IMG/VR virus record: IMGVR_UViG_3300043436_002316
Coordinates: 1 to 28,473 of that record
Direction: 5' to 3' (one strand)
From: a virus
DNA length: 28,473 nt
Numbering within the stretch: position 1 is the stretch's first letter; every line of letters begins with the position of its first letter. The position numbers and the translations under genes were made by a program. This document shows, piece by piece, positions 15,484-22,408 of this stretch. The notes beneath the pieces were generated by a model that saw nothing but the letters and a program-made list of their open reading frames with translations, searched no databases and was not told the DNA's origin.

Positions 15484-15754
15484 AGACTGTAACAAAGTCG
15501 AATGAACTTGATCGTCCATCCAACGTTACATTTTTAGTTCTTATAGTACCGCTAGTGCCTACTTGTTCGACACGCAAATTATGCTGCCCGGGCAATAAAT
15601 GTACTACTATATTTTCTTTAATGTACATATCGTGTCCTAACCAAACAAAGTCTCGTTCGGTTAGTAAATCGCTGTCTACATAAACTCGGTAGCGAGGATG
15701 TGCATCACTCCAGCTGGCATAAACATCCACAGTAAGGTGATGCTCTTTTACCAT
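15482..15754 (-). CDS. Small beta-sandwich protein, CBM-like
   Basis: This 90-residue protein is almost all beta by pattern, with alternating hydrophobics in HLTVDVYASW, RYRVYVDSD, FVWLGHDMYI, ENIVVHLLPGQHNLRVEQ and the C-terminal strands. This resembles the small carbohydrate-binding-module-like domains seen in T4-like phages, with a tyrosine-rich strand face and an acidic loop. No enzyme motif is present. It begins 2 nt after the nucleotidylyltransferase stop, so the two are co-translated. A larger protein of similar style is encoded on the other side of that gene (16720-17181). It may be a virion surface decoration or a sugar-binding part; this is inference. Confidence 0.55.
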   Translation of the reverse strand: MVKEHHLTVDVYASWSDAHPRYRVYVDSDLLTERDFVWLGHDMYIKENIVVHLLPGQHNLRVEQVGTSGTIRTKNVTLDGRSSSFDFVTV

Positions 15755-15756
15755 TT

Positions 15757-16689
15757 TTATTTGCCACCTTTTATTAGGTGCATTGCCTTCATATTCTTTG
15801 CCGGGGTATCGGGGTGTACATCTACAGTTAGACTGGTTTTGTATCTAGGATCATTCTTTTGCTTTGCTGTGGCAATTTGTCCCACTCCAGCAGCTTCTTC
15901 GGATATTTTGTTATTTCTAACTTGATCCTTTAGTGCAATAATTTCATCACGTAACTGTGCAAGTTCGGTGATTATATTTGCACGGCTTTCTGCTAGCTCG
16001 CCGGCGGCCTTGGGCATCTTAGGAGATTTATTAGGTTTAGGTGCCGGCGCAGCCGGGGTTGGTGCAGCAGATAGTTTGCTGTTCATTATTTGTTCAGCTT
16101 CTTGTGTATATTTGCCAAACAAGTCACCTACTATAGCCTGTCTTGTTTTTTCGTCAGCAGCTTTATATTGGGCTCTAAGCTCACTTGCAGACTGCATAGG
16201 TTTACCTAGTACGCTAAACTGAAAAGTTGGTACTGTTAATATGTAACCGTGTTGGTCCATATTCTCGGTTTGCTTGATATCTTTTAGTGGTTGAAAATAT
16301 GGTGGAGTACCGTCTTTCTTGGGAGCAAAACTAAAACGAGGATCTTCGGCCATATCCTTTTCGCTGACTGCAAAAATGACTACAGTATTAGCAGGATTAG
16401 CTATAGGAATTTGTCCCGACGCCAGTACGTTTTGAATATTATAAGGTTGTGTTGATTGAATAATCCTGTCACTAGGAACCCCGGTAAGCTGCATAAAATA
16501 TGCTTTTTCTGAGAAACTAAAAGGGGATTTTTCGTTGTCTGTTTTATTACTAGTAGCAATAAAAACGTTATTACGGCCAAATTTGGTTGTTAACCATTCA
16601 TATACTGCGTGATGGCCTTTATGAAAGGGTTGAAATCTTCCGGGGTATATTACAAGTAGTTGTGATTCGGCTAATTCGGAAATAAACAT
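15757..16689 (-). CDS. HxGH nucleotidylyltransferase with processed-looking ends
   Basis: This 310-residue protein has a cytidylyltransferase-like (NMN/FMN adenylyltransferase-type) domain: YPGRFQPFHKGH with HKGH at 23-26, a central Rossmann region, and SASELRAQ (167-174) in place of the usual ISSTxxR. It could make NAD or activate another small molecule with ATP or CTP. The N-terminus, MFISELAES, ends in LAE|S, and the same LAE|S recurs at 232-235. There a Pro/Ala/Lys linker (207-230) separates the enzyme from a coiled-coil region and a C-terminal module (DPRYKTSLTVDVHPDTPAKN). Both sites resemble prohead-protease cuts, so the enzyme could be packaged and released from its tail. The start ATG lies in a hairpin. 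Confidence 0.7.
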   Translation of the reverse strand: MFISELAESQLLVIYPGRFQPFHKGHHAVYEWLTTKFGRNNVFIATSNKTDNEKSPFSFSEKAYFMQLTGVPSDRIIQSTQPYNIQNVLASGQIPIANPANTVVIFAVSEKDMAEDPRFSFAPKKDGTPPYFQPLKDIKQTENMDQHGYILTVPTFQFSVLGKPMQSASELRAQYKAADEKTRQAIVGDLFGKYTQEAEQIMNSKLSAAPTPAAPAPKPNKSPKMPKAAGELAESRANIITELAQLRDEIIALKDQVRNNKISEEAAGVGQIATAKQKNDPRYKTSLTVDVHPDTPAKNMKAMHLIKGGK

Positions 16690-16712
16690 AGTAATAGGCT
16701 CTCTATTACTAT
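16688..16712 (-). promoter_or_regulatory. Hairpin over the start codon of the nucleotidylyltransferase gene
   Basis: A perfect 10-bp inverted repeat (ATAGTAATAG / CTATTACTAT in mRNA sense) has a 5-nt loop, AGAGC. The 3' arm ends in the AT of the ATG start, and the only Shine-Dalgarno-like bases (AGAG) are in the loop. CTAAATA lies just upstream (16718-16712); if that is the promoter, the transcript would start inside the hairpin and lose it. Confidence 0.5.
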
Positions 16713-16719
16713 ATTTAGT

Positions 16720-17181
16720 TTAAATATTTTCCAACAGCCAAATGTAAAAAGGGCTTTCGAACTGTAATGTCCACTTACCGTTCCAGCCTAGGTCGATACA
16801 GTTATCTAAAGTAGGACGAGCAGGATCGTTCCCAACATATATGCTTTTTGTGTAGATTAAGCTGCCTAGGTCGATTTCCTCAACTTCTATGCTTTTGATA
16901 TGCAGTAACATATCTTTAACAATAGTAAAATCTTCCCGGGTATCATCATCTTTGACTGTGTCTTGGTTTGTTTTATTTTCCAGTGCCACAGTTAAAGATG
17001 CTGTTGATCCTTCGGCTACTTCTGCATTGAATTCTATGTAAAAAACTTCTTCCGATGCAGCAGTAACACTAGCCGACTGAACAATAACAGAGTCGTTGAT
17101 ATATACTGAATAAACTGGTTGTTTGTCCCAGTATGTACCAGCAAGACCCAACTTGAAATGCAGCTTTTCTACTGTAGACAT
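16720..17181 (-). CDS. Beta-sandwich protein, CBM-like (virion-associated?)
   Basis: This 153-residue protein has a beta-rich pattern typical of small carbohydrate-binding-like domains in T4-like phages. It begins with LHFKLGLAGTYWDKQPVYSV and SVIVQSASV strands. An acidic insertion (KDDDTREDFT) then leads to IVKDMLLHIKSIEVEEIDLG. The conserved-looking C-terminus has WNGKWTLQFESPFYIWLLEN. No catalytic motif is seen. It begins 1 nt after the TAA of the glycosyltransferase gene. It is similar in style to the 90-aa protein at 15482-15754, with the nucleotidylyltransferase between them. Its role is unknown; binding to sugars is a guess. Confidence 0.55.
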   Translation of the reverse strand: MSTVEKLHFKLGLAGTYWDKQPVYSVYINDSVIVQSASVTAASEEVFYIEFNAEVAEGSTASLTVALENKTNQDTVKDDDTREDFTIVKDMLLHIKSIEVEEIDLGSLIYTKSIYVGNDPARPTLDNCIDLGWNGKWTLQFESPFYIWLLENI

Positions 17182-17182
17182 A

Positions 17183-18058
17183 TTAGCTTGCAGGTTGAAC
17201 TTCTAAGGGTTTGTCCAGCTTGGCACCCTGTGCTGCCAGTGTATCCTCAATGATACCCATTGATCCACGCTTACCGATTGCAATCTTGTCGAGATCACCT
17301 GCGTATTCATAATGCCCAACGTGGTTCAACAAGACTTTACTGTGTGCCCAGATCTCACCACCTAGTTCTTGCCAGCGACGGCAGAATAACCAGTCTTCTG
17401 ACAAATAATGTCCGCGCTCGTCGATCTTACAATCAAAGATTGAGTACATCATTGGCTCGTATTGCTTGCCTAGGCCCACATCATCAACGTACTTGCACTC
17501 TGGGTGGGCTTTAATCAACTGCTCGTATACTGCACGTTTGAACAACAAGAAACCTGTACCCATTGTATCTACTGTAAAGATATCGCCTTGAATCTTGGTT
17601 TGAGGTTTAAGATTAATAACATAGCTAACTGGCAATGCTTTTTTGGGGTATAAGCCTCCAATAACTTCTTTATCGTATGCAATCATTTGCAGAATTGATT
17701 CGGGTTGGAAACGAATATCTGCATCAATGAACATAAAATGAGTGGCAACAGGATTAGTCATCATTTTAGCCATCAAGTTGTTACGAGCACGAGTAACCAA
17801 TGATTCATTGACCATGGTATCTAAGCTCCAATTAAGTCCAGCCTGCTGTGCTAGCAGAGTAAAACGTAAAAAGCTGGTCATTGTGGGCTCGCTAACCATC
17901 CCACCATAACAAGGAATACCGATGTGCAAATGCACTTTACTAAAATCAAAAGGAGTGCCTTGTTGCTGAACTTGTACCGTCTGTGCTTGTTTTTGTTTAG
18001 CTGCCGCTGCTTTAATTAAATTGACTGCATCATTTTGACTAATTTTTTTGTCACTCAT
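17183..18058 (-). CDS. Glycosyltransferase, GT-A type
   Basis: This 291-residue protein has a GT-A fold pattern. The chain starts with VHLHIGIPCYGG (42-53) after a Gln-rich leader, and LVTRARNNLMAKM (87-99) follows. The nucleotide-sugar/metal motif is FIDADIRF (DxD at 112-114). The acceptor-side segment is SEDWLFCRRWQELGGEIWAH (ED motif). Such enzymes transfer a sugar from a nucleotide-sugar donor, and T4-like phages use them on DNA bases, virion proteins or host surface. The substrate here cannot be read. It is encoded between a 54-aa protein and beta-sandwich proteins. The initiator region has weak ribosome-site bases (AGGTGA, 18064-18069). Confidence 0.82.
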   Translation of the reverse strand: MSDKKISQNDAVNLIKAAAAKQKQAQTVQVQQQGTPFDFSKVHLHIGIPCYGGMVSEPTMTSFLRFTLLAQQAGLNWSLDTMVNESLVTRARNNLMAKMMTNPVATHFMFIDADIRFQPESILQMIAYDKEVIGGLYPKKALPVSYVINLKPQTKIQGDIFTVDTMGTGFLLFKRAVYEQLIKAHPECKYVDDVGLGKQYEPMMYSIFDCKIDERGHYLSEDWLFCRRWQELGGEIWAHSKVLLNHVGHYEYAGDLDKIAIGKRGSMGIIEDTLAAQGAKLDKPLEVQPAS

Positions 18059-18081
18059 TGAAATTTCACCTGTTAGATTGA

Positions 18082-18246
18082 TTAAGGGATTTGAATTTCC
18101 ACAAGTGCACCTGCACCTGCTAATTCTTGTAATACTGCTTCTAAACTTACTACTGCATCGGCTGTTAAAAGAATATCTTCTGCCTGATCGTCTTTTAATA
18201 GTTTACTAATTTTAACTATTAATACTTTTTCTTGCATCTTGGCCAT
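18082..18246 (-). CDS. Conserved-looking 54-aa protein
   Basis: This short gene was found by reading the gap between 18058 and 18272. ATG 18246 is preceded by AAGGAGG, the best ribosome site in the window. It codes for 54 residues beginning MAKMQEKVLIVKISKLLKDD and ending LVEIQIP, then TAA at 18082. The protein looks like a beta strand, a helix pair and a final strand. I do not recognise the family. A late-type AATAAATA lies 26 nt upstream of the ATG, so it is probably expressed with late genes together with the glycosyltransferase that follows. Confidence 0.8.
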   Translation of the reverse strand: MAKMQEKVLIVKISKLLKDDQAEDILLTADAVVSLEAVLQELAGAGALVEIQIP

Positions 18247-18271
18247 AACAGCCTCCTTATATAATATGCTA

Positions 18272-19018
18272 TTATTTATTTGGCATTACAACCAGCTCAT
18301 GATAAATTGAGATAGCACCGGGTGCTATCAAATGGATAAAACTGTTTATACCTAAATCATTTGTATAGTAATAACTGTTCCATAAAAATCCGCTAGTATT
18401 TGATAAACTACGCTTAGTCCCGGCCGGGACTCGAACAGTATCATCTCCTAAATTATTAAGATAGTTGAGAATATTGGTTTTTGTCTCAATGGAATATCTC
18501 CCATCGTGTAATAATACTTTATATCGATAACCCAGATCAGTTTTTCTAATGATTCCGCCGGCATTTAATACATCGATTGCAGCAATGTCTTGCGGTCCAG
18601 TCATTGATTCTAAGTATAGAGGATTATTTAACAGATAAGTGTCTACTATATGTTTAAGTGTATCCTCCGATTCGGCATAAATTTGCAATCTGGGTTCTTC
18701 AATTCGAAACTTAATGTTTAAAGATTTATCTTGCTGCTTTATCTGTTGTAAAATTTCTAAGAAATCAAAATCAACATCTTTTAAAGGATCGATTGCTTTG
18801 CCATATATTGACCCACTGGTCCAGATACCAATATTTTCTGACAAAAATTTTCGGACGTCGATGTCATCCCGTATAGATCTTTTGGAATTAATAGATCGTG
18901 CACCTGGCGCATAAACACACAGTCGATACAAATATTGACTGAAATATTTTTTAGCGGTGTGCTCTACAGTAATTTTAGGATTGCACTGAATCCAGTATGA
19001 TGTATCCATTGCTATCAA
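18272..19018 (-). CDS. Unknown 248-aa protein overlapping clpA
   Basis: I do not recognise this protein. The frame overlaps the clpA 3' end by 44 bp. The longest start is TTG at 19018; ATG at 19009 (MDTSYWIQ) is also likely, and neither has a good ribosome site. The protein mixes helices and strands. Visible segments are IGIWTSGSIYGKAIDPLKDV (possibly nucleotidyltransferase-like: SGS, then DVDFDF), an R/K-rich middle, and a C-terminal FLWNSYYYTNDLGINSFIHL stretch followed by an aromatic, hydrophobic end. The SGS...DVDFD pattern loosely resembles a pol-beta nucleotidyltransferase metal site, but spacing is long and this is tentative. Transcription is presumably with dnaJ-clpA. Confidence 0.55.
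   Translation of the reverse strand: MIAMDTSYWIQCNPKITVEHTAKKYFSQYLYRLCVYAPGARSINSKRSIRDDIDVRKFLSENIGIWTSGSIYGKAIDPLKDVDFDFLEILQQIKQQDKSLNIKFRIEEPRLQIYAESEDTLKHIVDTYLLNNPLYLESMTGPQDIAAIDVLNAGGIIRKTDLGYRYKVLLHDGRYSIETKTNILNYLNNLGDDTVRVPAGTKRSLSNTSGFLWNSYYYTNDLGINSFIHLIAPGAISIYHELVVMPNK
18273..18280 (-). promoter_or_regulatory. Late-type promoter AATAAATA
   Basis: AATAAATA (18280-18273, minus strand) overlaps the stop of the 248-aa gene. It lies 15 nt upstream of the AAGGAGG of the 54-aa gene. It is one base off the T4 late consensus. Confidence 0.5.
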
Positions 19019-21260
19019 TTATAGGTGTTGAGGGTATATATTGCCCTAGTGAGTCAAAGACAAATTCTTGATCGTAATCAACTTCGATTACTGTATTAAC
19101 AGGAATGTTCTCAAACAGTATTTTCTTGCTGAGCGGTACTTTGATTAGATCATTGATTTTACGACTCAGTGGTCTTGCGCCCATCTTCTTGTCATATCCC
19201 ACTTCAACTAAGTGGTCAATTGCCGATTCGGTTAACCGAATCTTAATAGACTTTTCGCTTAACAAATCATTGACTTCGCTGATAAACTTACTGACAATTT
19301 TACGAATACTTACAGCATCGAGTTTATTAAACTTGCAAATGCCATCTAATCGATTACGGAATTCGGGTTTAAAGAACTCTTTGACTGCTTTGTCATCTTC
19401 GGCAGTTTTTTGTAACTCCCTGCCAAATCCAATGTTATTCTGCTCGTTTGCTGATGCACCCAAGTTGCTGGTAAGAATAATAATAGCATTACGTGCATCT
19501 GCTTTTTTACCGTTTGAACTAGTAACTGTGCCTTCGTCCATTAGCTGCAATAGAATATTATTAATGTCTGGATGCGCTTTTTCAATTTCGTCAAACAAAA
19601 TAATACAGTTGGGATTCTTCTCAATATCGCTAATAAGCAGGCCGCCGCCCAAGTTGCTATCATCGTATCCAACATAGCCAGGTGGCGCCCCAATCAATTT
19701 GGCCAGGGCGTGTTTTTCCTGATATTCGCTCATATCATATCGCACCAGCTTCATTCCCATACCCTCTGCTAATAGCTTTGCTAGCTCAGTCTTACCAGTG
19801 CCAGTTGGACCCAAAAACAAGAAGTTACCAATGGGTTTGTTTAGTGCCTTTAATCCTGCCCTGGCAACATAAATCTTTTCAAGAACGGTATCAATAACCT
19901 GGTCTTGACCAAACAATTTTTGTTTAATTGTATCTTCAAGATTAACCAGACTCTTAGTACTTTCGCTACCAATTTGCTCTGCAGGAATTTTTGTAAATTT
20001 ACTGATAATATCCACAATGTGGCTTTTACGAACTGTCCAGTCGATTGCATTGATCTTAAGCTTTGCTGAGGCAGTATCAATAAGATCGATAGCCTTGTCG
20101 GGTAACCGTTTGTCTGGTTGATAACGTACACTTAGATCAACTGCAACTTCAATGGCTTCGTCACTGATTTTACCACCGTGGAATTTTTCAAAGTATTCAC
20201 GTAGGCCTTTGAGGATTTCCTTGGCCACCTGAGGAGTTGGCTCTTCAATGGTCATACGGCAAAACCTACGCATCAGTGCGCGATCCTTTTCGAAGCTTTG
20301 TGTATATTCTTCCCAGGTTGTGCTGGCAATAACTTTGAGTTGCCCTTTGGTCAGTGCAGGCTTGATCATATTAGCAAAGTCAACGGAACTATTGCTACCC
20401 GACCCGGCGCCACGCATTTGGTGCGCTTCGTCGATGAATAGAATACATTTGCCTTTGGCCTGTAACGCACCAATGACTTCTTTAAATTTTTCTTCAAACT
20501 CGCCGCGATACTTTGATCCAGCAAGCAATGAGCCAATGTCCAAGTTGAATACTGTATAATCTTTTAAATATTTTGGAACTTGCCCATTTACAATGTTACG
20601 TGCAAGTCCTTCTGCAATAGCAGTCTTACCGACACCAGCATCACCGACCATAAGAATGTTTGACTTATTCCGTTTAGCAAGAACCTGCGCAATTTCGTCT
20701 AGTTCATATTCCCTGCCTACCACTGGATCAATTTTTCCTTCTTTGGCCTGAACGTTCAGATTCTCGCAGTACTCTTTGAGAATTTCGTCGGCACGTACCC
20801 CGCCGTTATTACGACCCCGTTTAGTTTCTACATAGTTTTCTTGATAGAATTCAGTTAGCTGACTACGCTCCATTCCATATTTGATAAAGAAGTAGCTGGC
20901 ATAGCTGTTTGTTTCGTTACTGATACTAAGAAAAATATCAAGTATTTGAATGTAATTACGTCCGCTAAACAAGACCTGAGTAAACGCACGGTTAAACACA
21001 CGTTCAAGACTGTGTGTTTTCTTGGGTGCGTGATCATTGTCGTTATTTACAATATAGGTTTGTTTTTGCAAATAGTCTTCAAGATCGGCAATTAGCGCAT
21101 CGACGTCAACACCAAATGATAAAAGCAAATCATTAAAGGGTTTATAGGTAACTAATCCGTATGCAAGATGCTCAATGGTCACATACTCGTGACTTAGTCG
21201 TTTACTAACTTCAGTTGCGTTAAGAATAACTTGTTCAATTTCGGGGTTATGTTGTATCAT
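18975..21260 (-). CDS. clpA: ClpA/ClpC-type AAA+ unfoldase
   Basis: This 761-residue HSP100 protein unfolds proteins with ATP. It has a Clp N-domain (about 1-145) and AAA1 with Walker A GDAGVGKT (206-213), Walker B ILFIDEA (273-279) and pore loop KYRG (250-253). AAA2 has GPTGTGKT (484-491), IILFDEIE (553-560), pore loop GYVGY (528-532) and RNRLD (635-639). The roughly 120-residue middle domain of ClpB is absent, so it is ClpA/C-like. An IGF tripeptide at 610-612, at the position of the ClpA IGL loop, should dock on ClpP; no phage clpP is in the window, so host ClpP is the likely partner. It starts 8 nt after dnaJ. AATAAATA and the lack of a clear ribosome site before ATG 21260 are odd. Confidence 0.93.
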   Translation of the reverse strand: MIQHNPEIEQVILNATEVSKRLSHEYVTIEHLAYGLVTYKPFNDLLLSFGVDVDALIADLEDYLQKQTYIVNNDNDHAPKKTHSLERVFNRAFTQVLFSGRNYIQILDIFLSISNETNSYASYFFIKYGMERSQLTEFYQENYVETKRGRNNGGVRADEILKEYCENLNVQAKEGKIDPVVGREYELDEIAQVLAKRNKSNILMVGDAGVGKTAIAEGLARNIVNGQVPKYLKDYTVFNLDIGSLLAGSKYRGEFEEKFKEVIGALQAKGKCILFIDEAHQMRGAGSGSNSSVDFANMIKPALTKGQLKVIASTTWEEYTQSFEKDRALMRRFCRMTIEEPTPQVAKEILKGLREYFEKFHGGKISDEAIEVAVDLSVRYQPDKRLPDKAIDLIDTASAKLKINAIDWTVRKSHIVDIISKFTKIPAEQIGSESTKSLVNLEDTIKQKLFGQDQVIDTVLEKIYVARAGLKALNKPIGNFLFLGPTGTGKTELAKLLAEGMGMKLVRYDMSEYQEKHALAKLIGAPPGYVGYDDSNLGGGLLISDIEKNPNCIILFDEIEKAHPDINNILLQLMDEGTVTSSNGKKADARNAIIILTSNLGASANEQNNIGFGRELQKTAEDDKAVKEFFKPEFRNRLDGICKFNKLDAVSIRKIVSKFISEVNDLLSEKSIKIRLTESAIDHLVEVGYDKKMGARPLSRKINDLIKVPLSKKILFENIPVNTVIEVDYDQEFVFDSLGQYIPSTPIIDSNGYIILDSVQS

Positions 21261-21265
21261 AAAAA

Positions 21266-21273
21266 TATTTATT
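21266..21273 (-). promoter_or_regulatory. AATAAATA motif just before clpA (possible late promoter)
   Basis: AATAAATA (21273-21266, minus strand) contains the dnaJ stop and lies only 5 nt before the clpA ATG. A transcript from it would have almost no leader. It may be a chance A/T-rich junction. Confidence 0.3.
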
Positions 21274-22102
21274 GGTTGTTAATTAGTGAACGAATAGTTT
21301 CGATTTGAATACTAGATAAATTTTGCGGTATCGAAACACGCACTTCTGCAAACAAGTCTCCTTGGTTGTCGGAGTTCATTTGATACAGTCCTTGCTTGGG
21401 TATTCTGAATTTAACACCGGGCTGTGTCCCGGCCGGAATATTAATAACAAATGCCTTGCCATCTAAACCTGTAATAGTTTCTTCTCCTCCTGCGATTGCT
21501 ACTAAACAGTTTACATTAATTTGTGTATATAGGTCAATGTTATTGACTAAAAATCCTTCAGCACCGTGTACTGCAAAATGAACATATAAATCTCCTCTAG
21601 GTAGAGTGTTGAATAGATTATCCCCTAGGCCGGTGTATTTTATTTGTGTACCGTTAGTAATTCCGCGTGGTATATTAACTTCAATTGTTTGTCTTTCCCC
21701 GTTGGAAGTTTGGACGCTGACTGCTTTGGATTGTGCAGATAGTGTGCTTACCAGTGGTAGAGGAATTTCGATTCTGAGATCTTTATTTCTTCTCTGCTGT
21801 CGCACTGGACCAAACGGATCGCTGCTAAAACTAAAACCGAAATTTTTAAATATTTCATTGATGTCACCGTGCCCAGATCTCGTATGCCAATGAAACTGGG
21901 AGTCGTTGGGATTGCCTCCCATATCGTACTGCTGTTTTTTTGCAGGATCACTTAATGTATCGTATGCTGCTTGTATTTCTTGAAACTTAGCTGTGTTGCC
22001 ACCTTTGTCGGGATGATGTTGGCTAGCCAGTTTACGATATGCTCGTTTGATTTCTTCTTGGGAAGAGCCATTGGTCACACCTAAAATTTCATAATAGTTC
22101 AT
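21269..22102 (-). CDS. dnaJ: DnaJ-like co-chaperone, class B (no zinc finger)
   Basis: This 277-residue J-protein has an N-terminal J-domain with MNYYEILGV and the HPD motif (30-32), needed to stimulate DnaK ATPase. A short Gly/Phe/His linker (about 65-100) follows, then two substrate-binding beta domains (LRIEIPLPL and on; DLYVHFAVHG; NIPAGTQPG). No CxxCxGxG zinc repeats are present, so it resembles CbpA/DnaJ class II. It probably redirects host DnaK and feeds substrates to the ClpA unfoldase encoded next. ATG 22102 lies 6 nt downstream of the -10 box with no ribosome site, so the mRNA may be leaderless. Confidence 0.93.
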   Translation of the reverse strand: MNYYEILGVTNGSSQEEIKRAYRKLASQHHPDKGGNTAKFQEIQAAYDTLSDPAKKQQYDMGGNPNDSQFHWHTRSGHGDINEIFKNFGFSFSSDPFGPVRQQRRNKDLRIEIPLPLVSTLSAQSKAVSVQTSNGERQTIEVNIPRGITNGTQIKYTGLGDNLFNTLPRGDLYVHFAVHGAEGFLVNNIDLYTQINVNCLVAIAGGEETITGLDGKAFVINIPAGTQPGVKFRIPKQGLYQMNSDNQGDLFAEVRVSIPQNLSSIQIETIRSLINNQ

Positions 22103-22108
22103 AGAGTT

Positions 22109-22137
22109 ATTATACGTGAAAAAGCCGGTAGAGTCAA
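22109..22137 (-). promoter_or_regulatory. Sigma70 promoter of dnaJ-clpA, with the -35 box in a terminator loop
   Basis: On the minus strand, TTGACT (22137-22132), a 17-bp spacer and TATAAT (22114-22109). The -35 hexamer lies inside the 7-nt loop of the terminator at 22121-22149. The expected start is at or next to the A of the dnaJ ATG (22102). Confidence 0.8.
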
Positions 22138-22149
22138 ACTACCGGCTTT
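22121..22149 (-). terminator. Rho-independent terminator after the small secreted-protein gene
   Basis: AAAGCCGGTAG (22121-22131) pairs perfectly with CTACCGGCTTT (22139-22149) around a 7-nt loop. On the minus strand the second arm runs into a T-tract (CTTTTT). It lies 17 nt past the stop of the 77-aa gene and should end the lysis-block transcript. Confidence 0.88.
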
Positions 22150-22165
22150 GTTTTGGCTAAAGAAA

Positions 22166-22399
22166 TTACTTCTTAGGTGGTGTCTTAGGGACTTCTGTGC
22201 CTTCGGCTTTCTTGTGTACTTTGATAGTACGACACGACTGCTTGTTGCTACCATCCTTGTTCTTTACAACTTTGCCATCTTTGCCTTTTACATCTGTGCA
22301 TACTTGTTTAGTCTTAGGACCCTCCGTAGCGGCAGCAGTTTGTGCCTGTGCTGCGAACATAGTTAATCCCAGTGTGATTGCTAGTAATATTTTTTTCAT
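22166..22399 (-). CDS. Small secreted protein, 77 aa
   Basis: The N-terminus, MKKILLAITLGLTMFAAQAQ, is a clear sec signal with cleavage likely after AQA. The mature part, about 58 residues, is very basic (Lys-rich) and hydrophilic, with two cysteines (VCTDV and QSCRT) that could form a disulfide in the periplasm. I do not recognise the family. A similar style is seen in small secreted proteins of Burkholderiales, which is a weak hint of host origin. ATG 22399 has AAGGAT at good spacing, and the preceding stop lies in the same TTTAAGGAT. It ends before a strong terminator and is the last gene of the lysis block transcript. Confidence 0.7.
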   Translation of the reverse strand: MKKILLAITLGLTMFAAQAQTAAATEGPKTKQVCTDVKGKDGKVVKNKDGSNKQSCRTIKVHKKAEGTEVPKTPPKK

Positions 22400-22408
22400 T
22401 TTTAATCC

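Noticed and set aside
16720-17181. VAE followed by G inside the 153-aa beta protein as another processing site
   Set aside because: It lies in the middle of a beta-rich domain, not at a domain edge or N-terminus, so a single match is likely chance.
19105-19677. Plus-strand open frame of 190 codons opposite clpA
   Set aside because: It is antisense to the second AAA domain of ClpA and rich in Leu/Ser as expected of a shadow frame.
18975-21260. ClpB disaggregase as the identity of the AAA+ protein
   Set aside because: The coiled middle domain of ClpB is missing and an IGF ClpP-docking loop is present, so ClpA/C type fits better.
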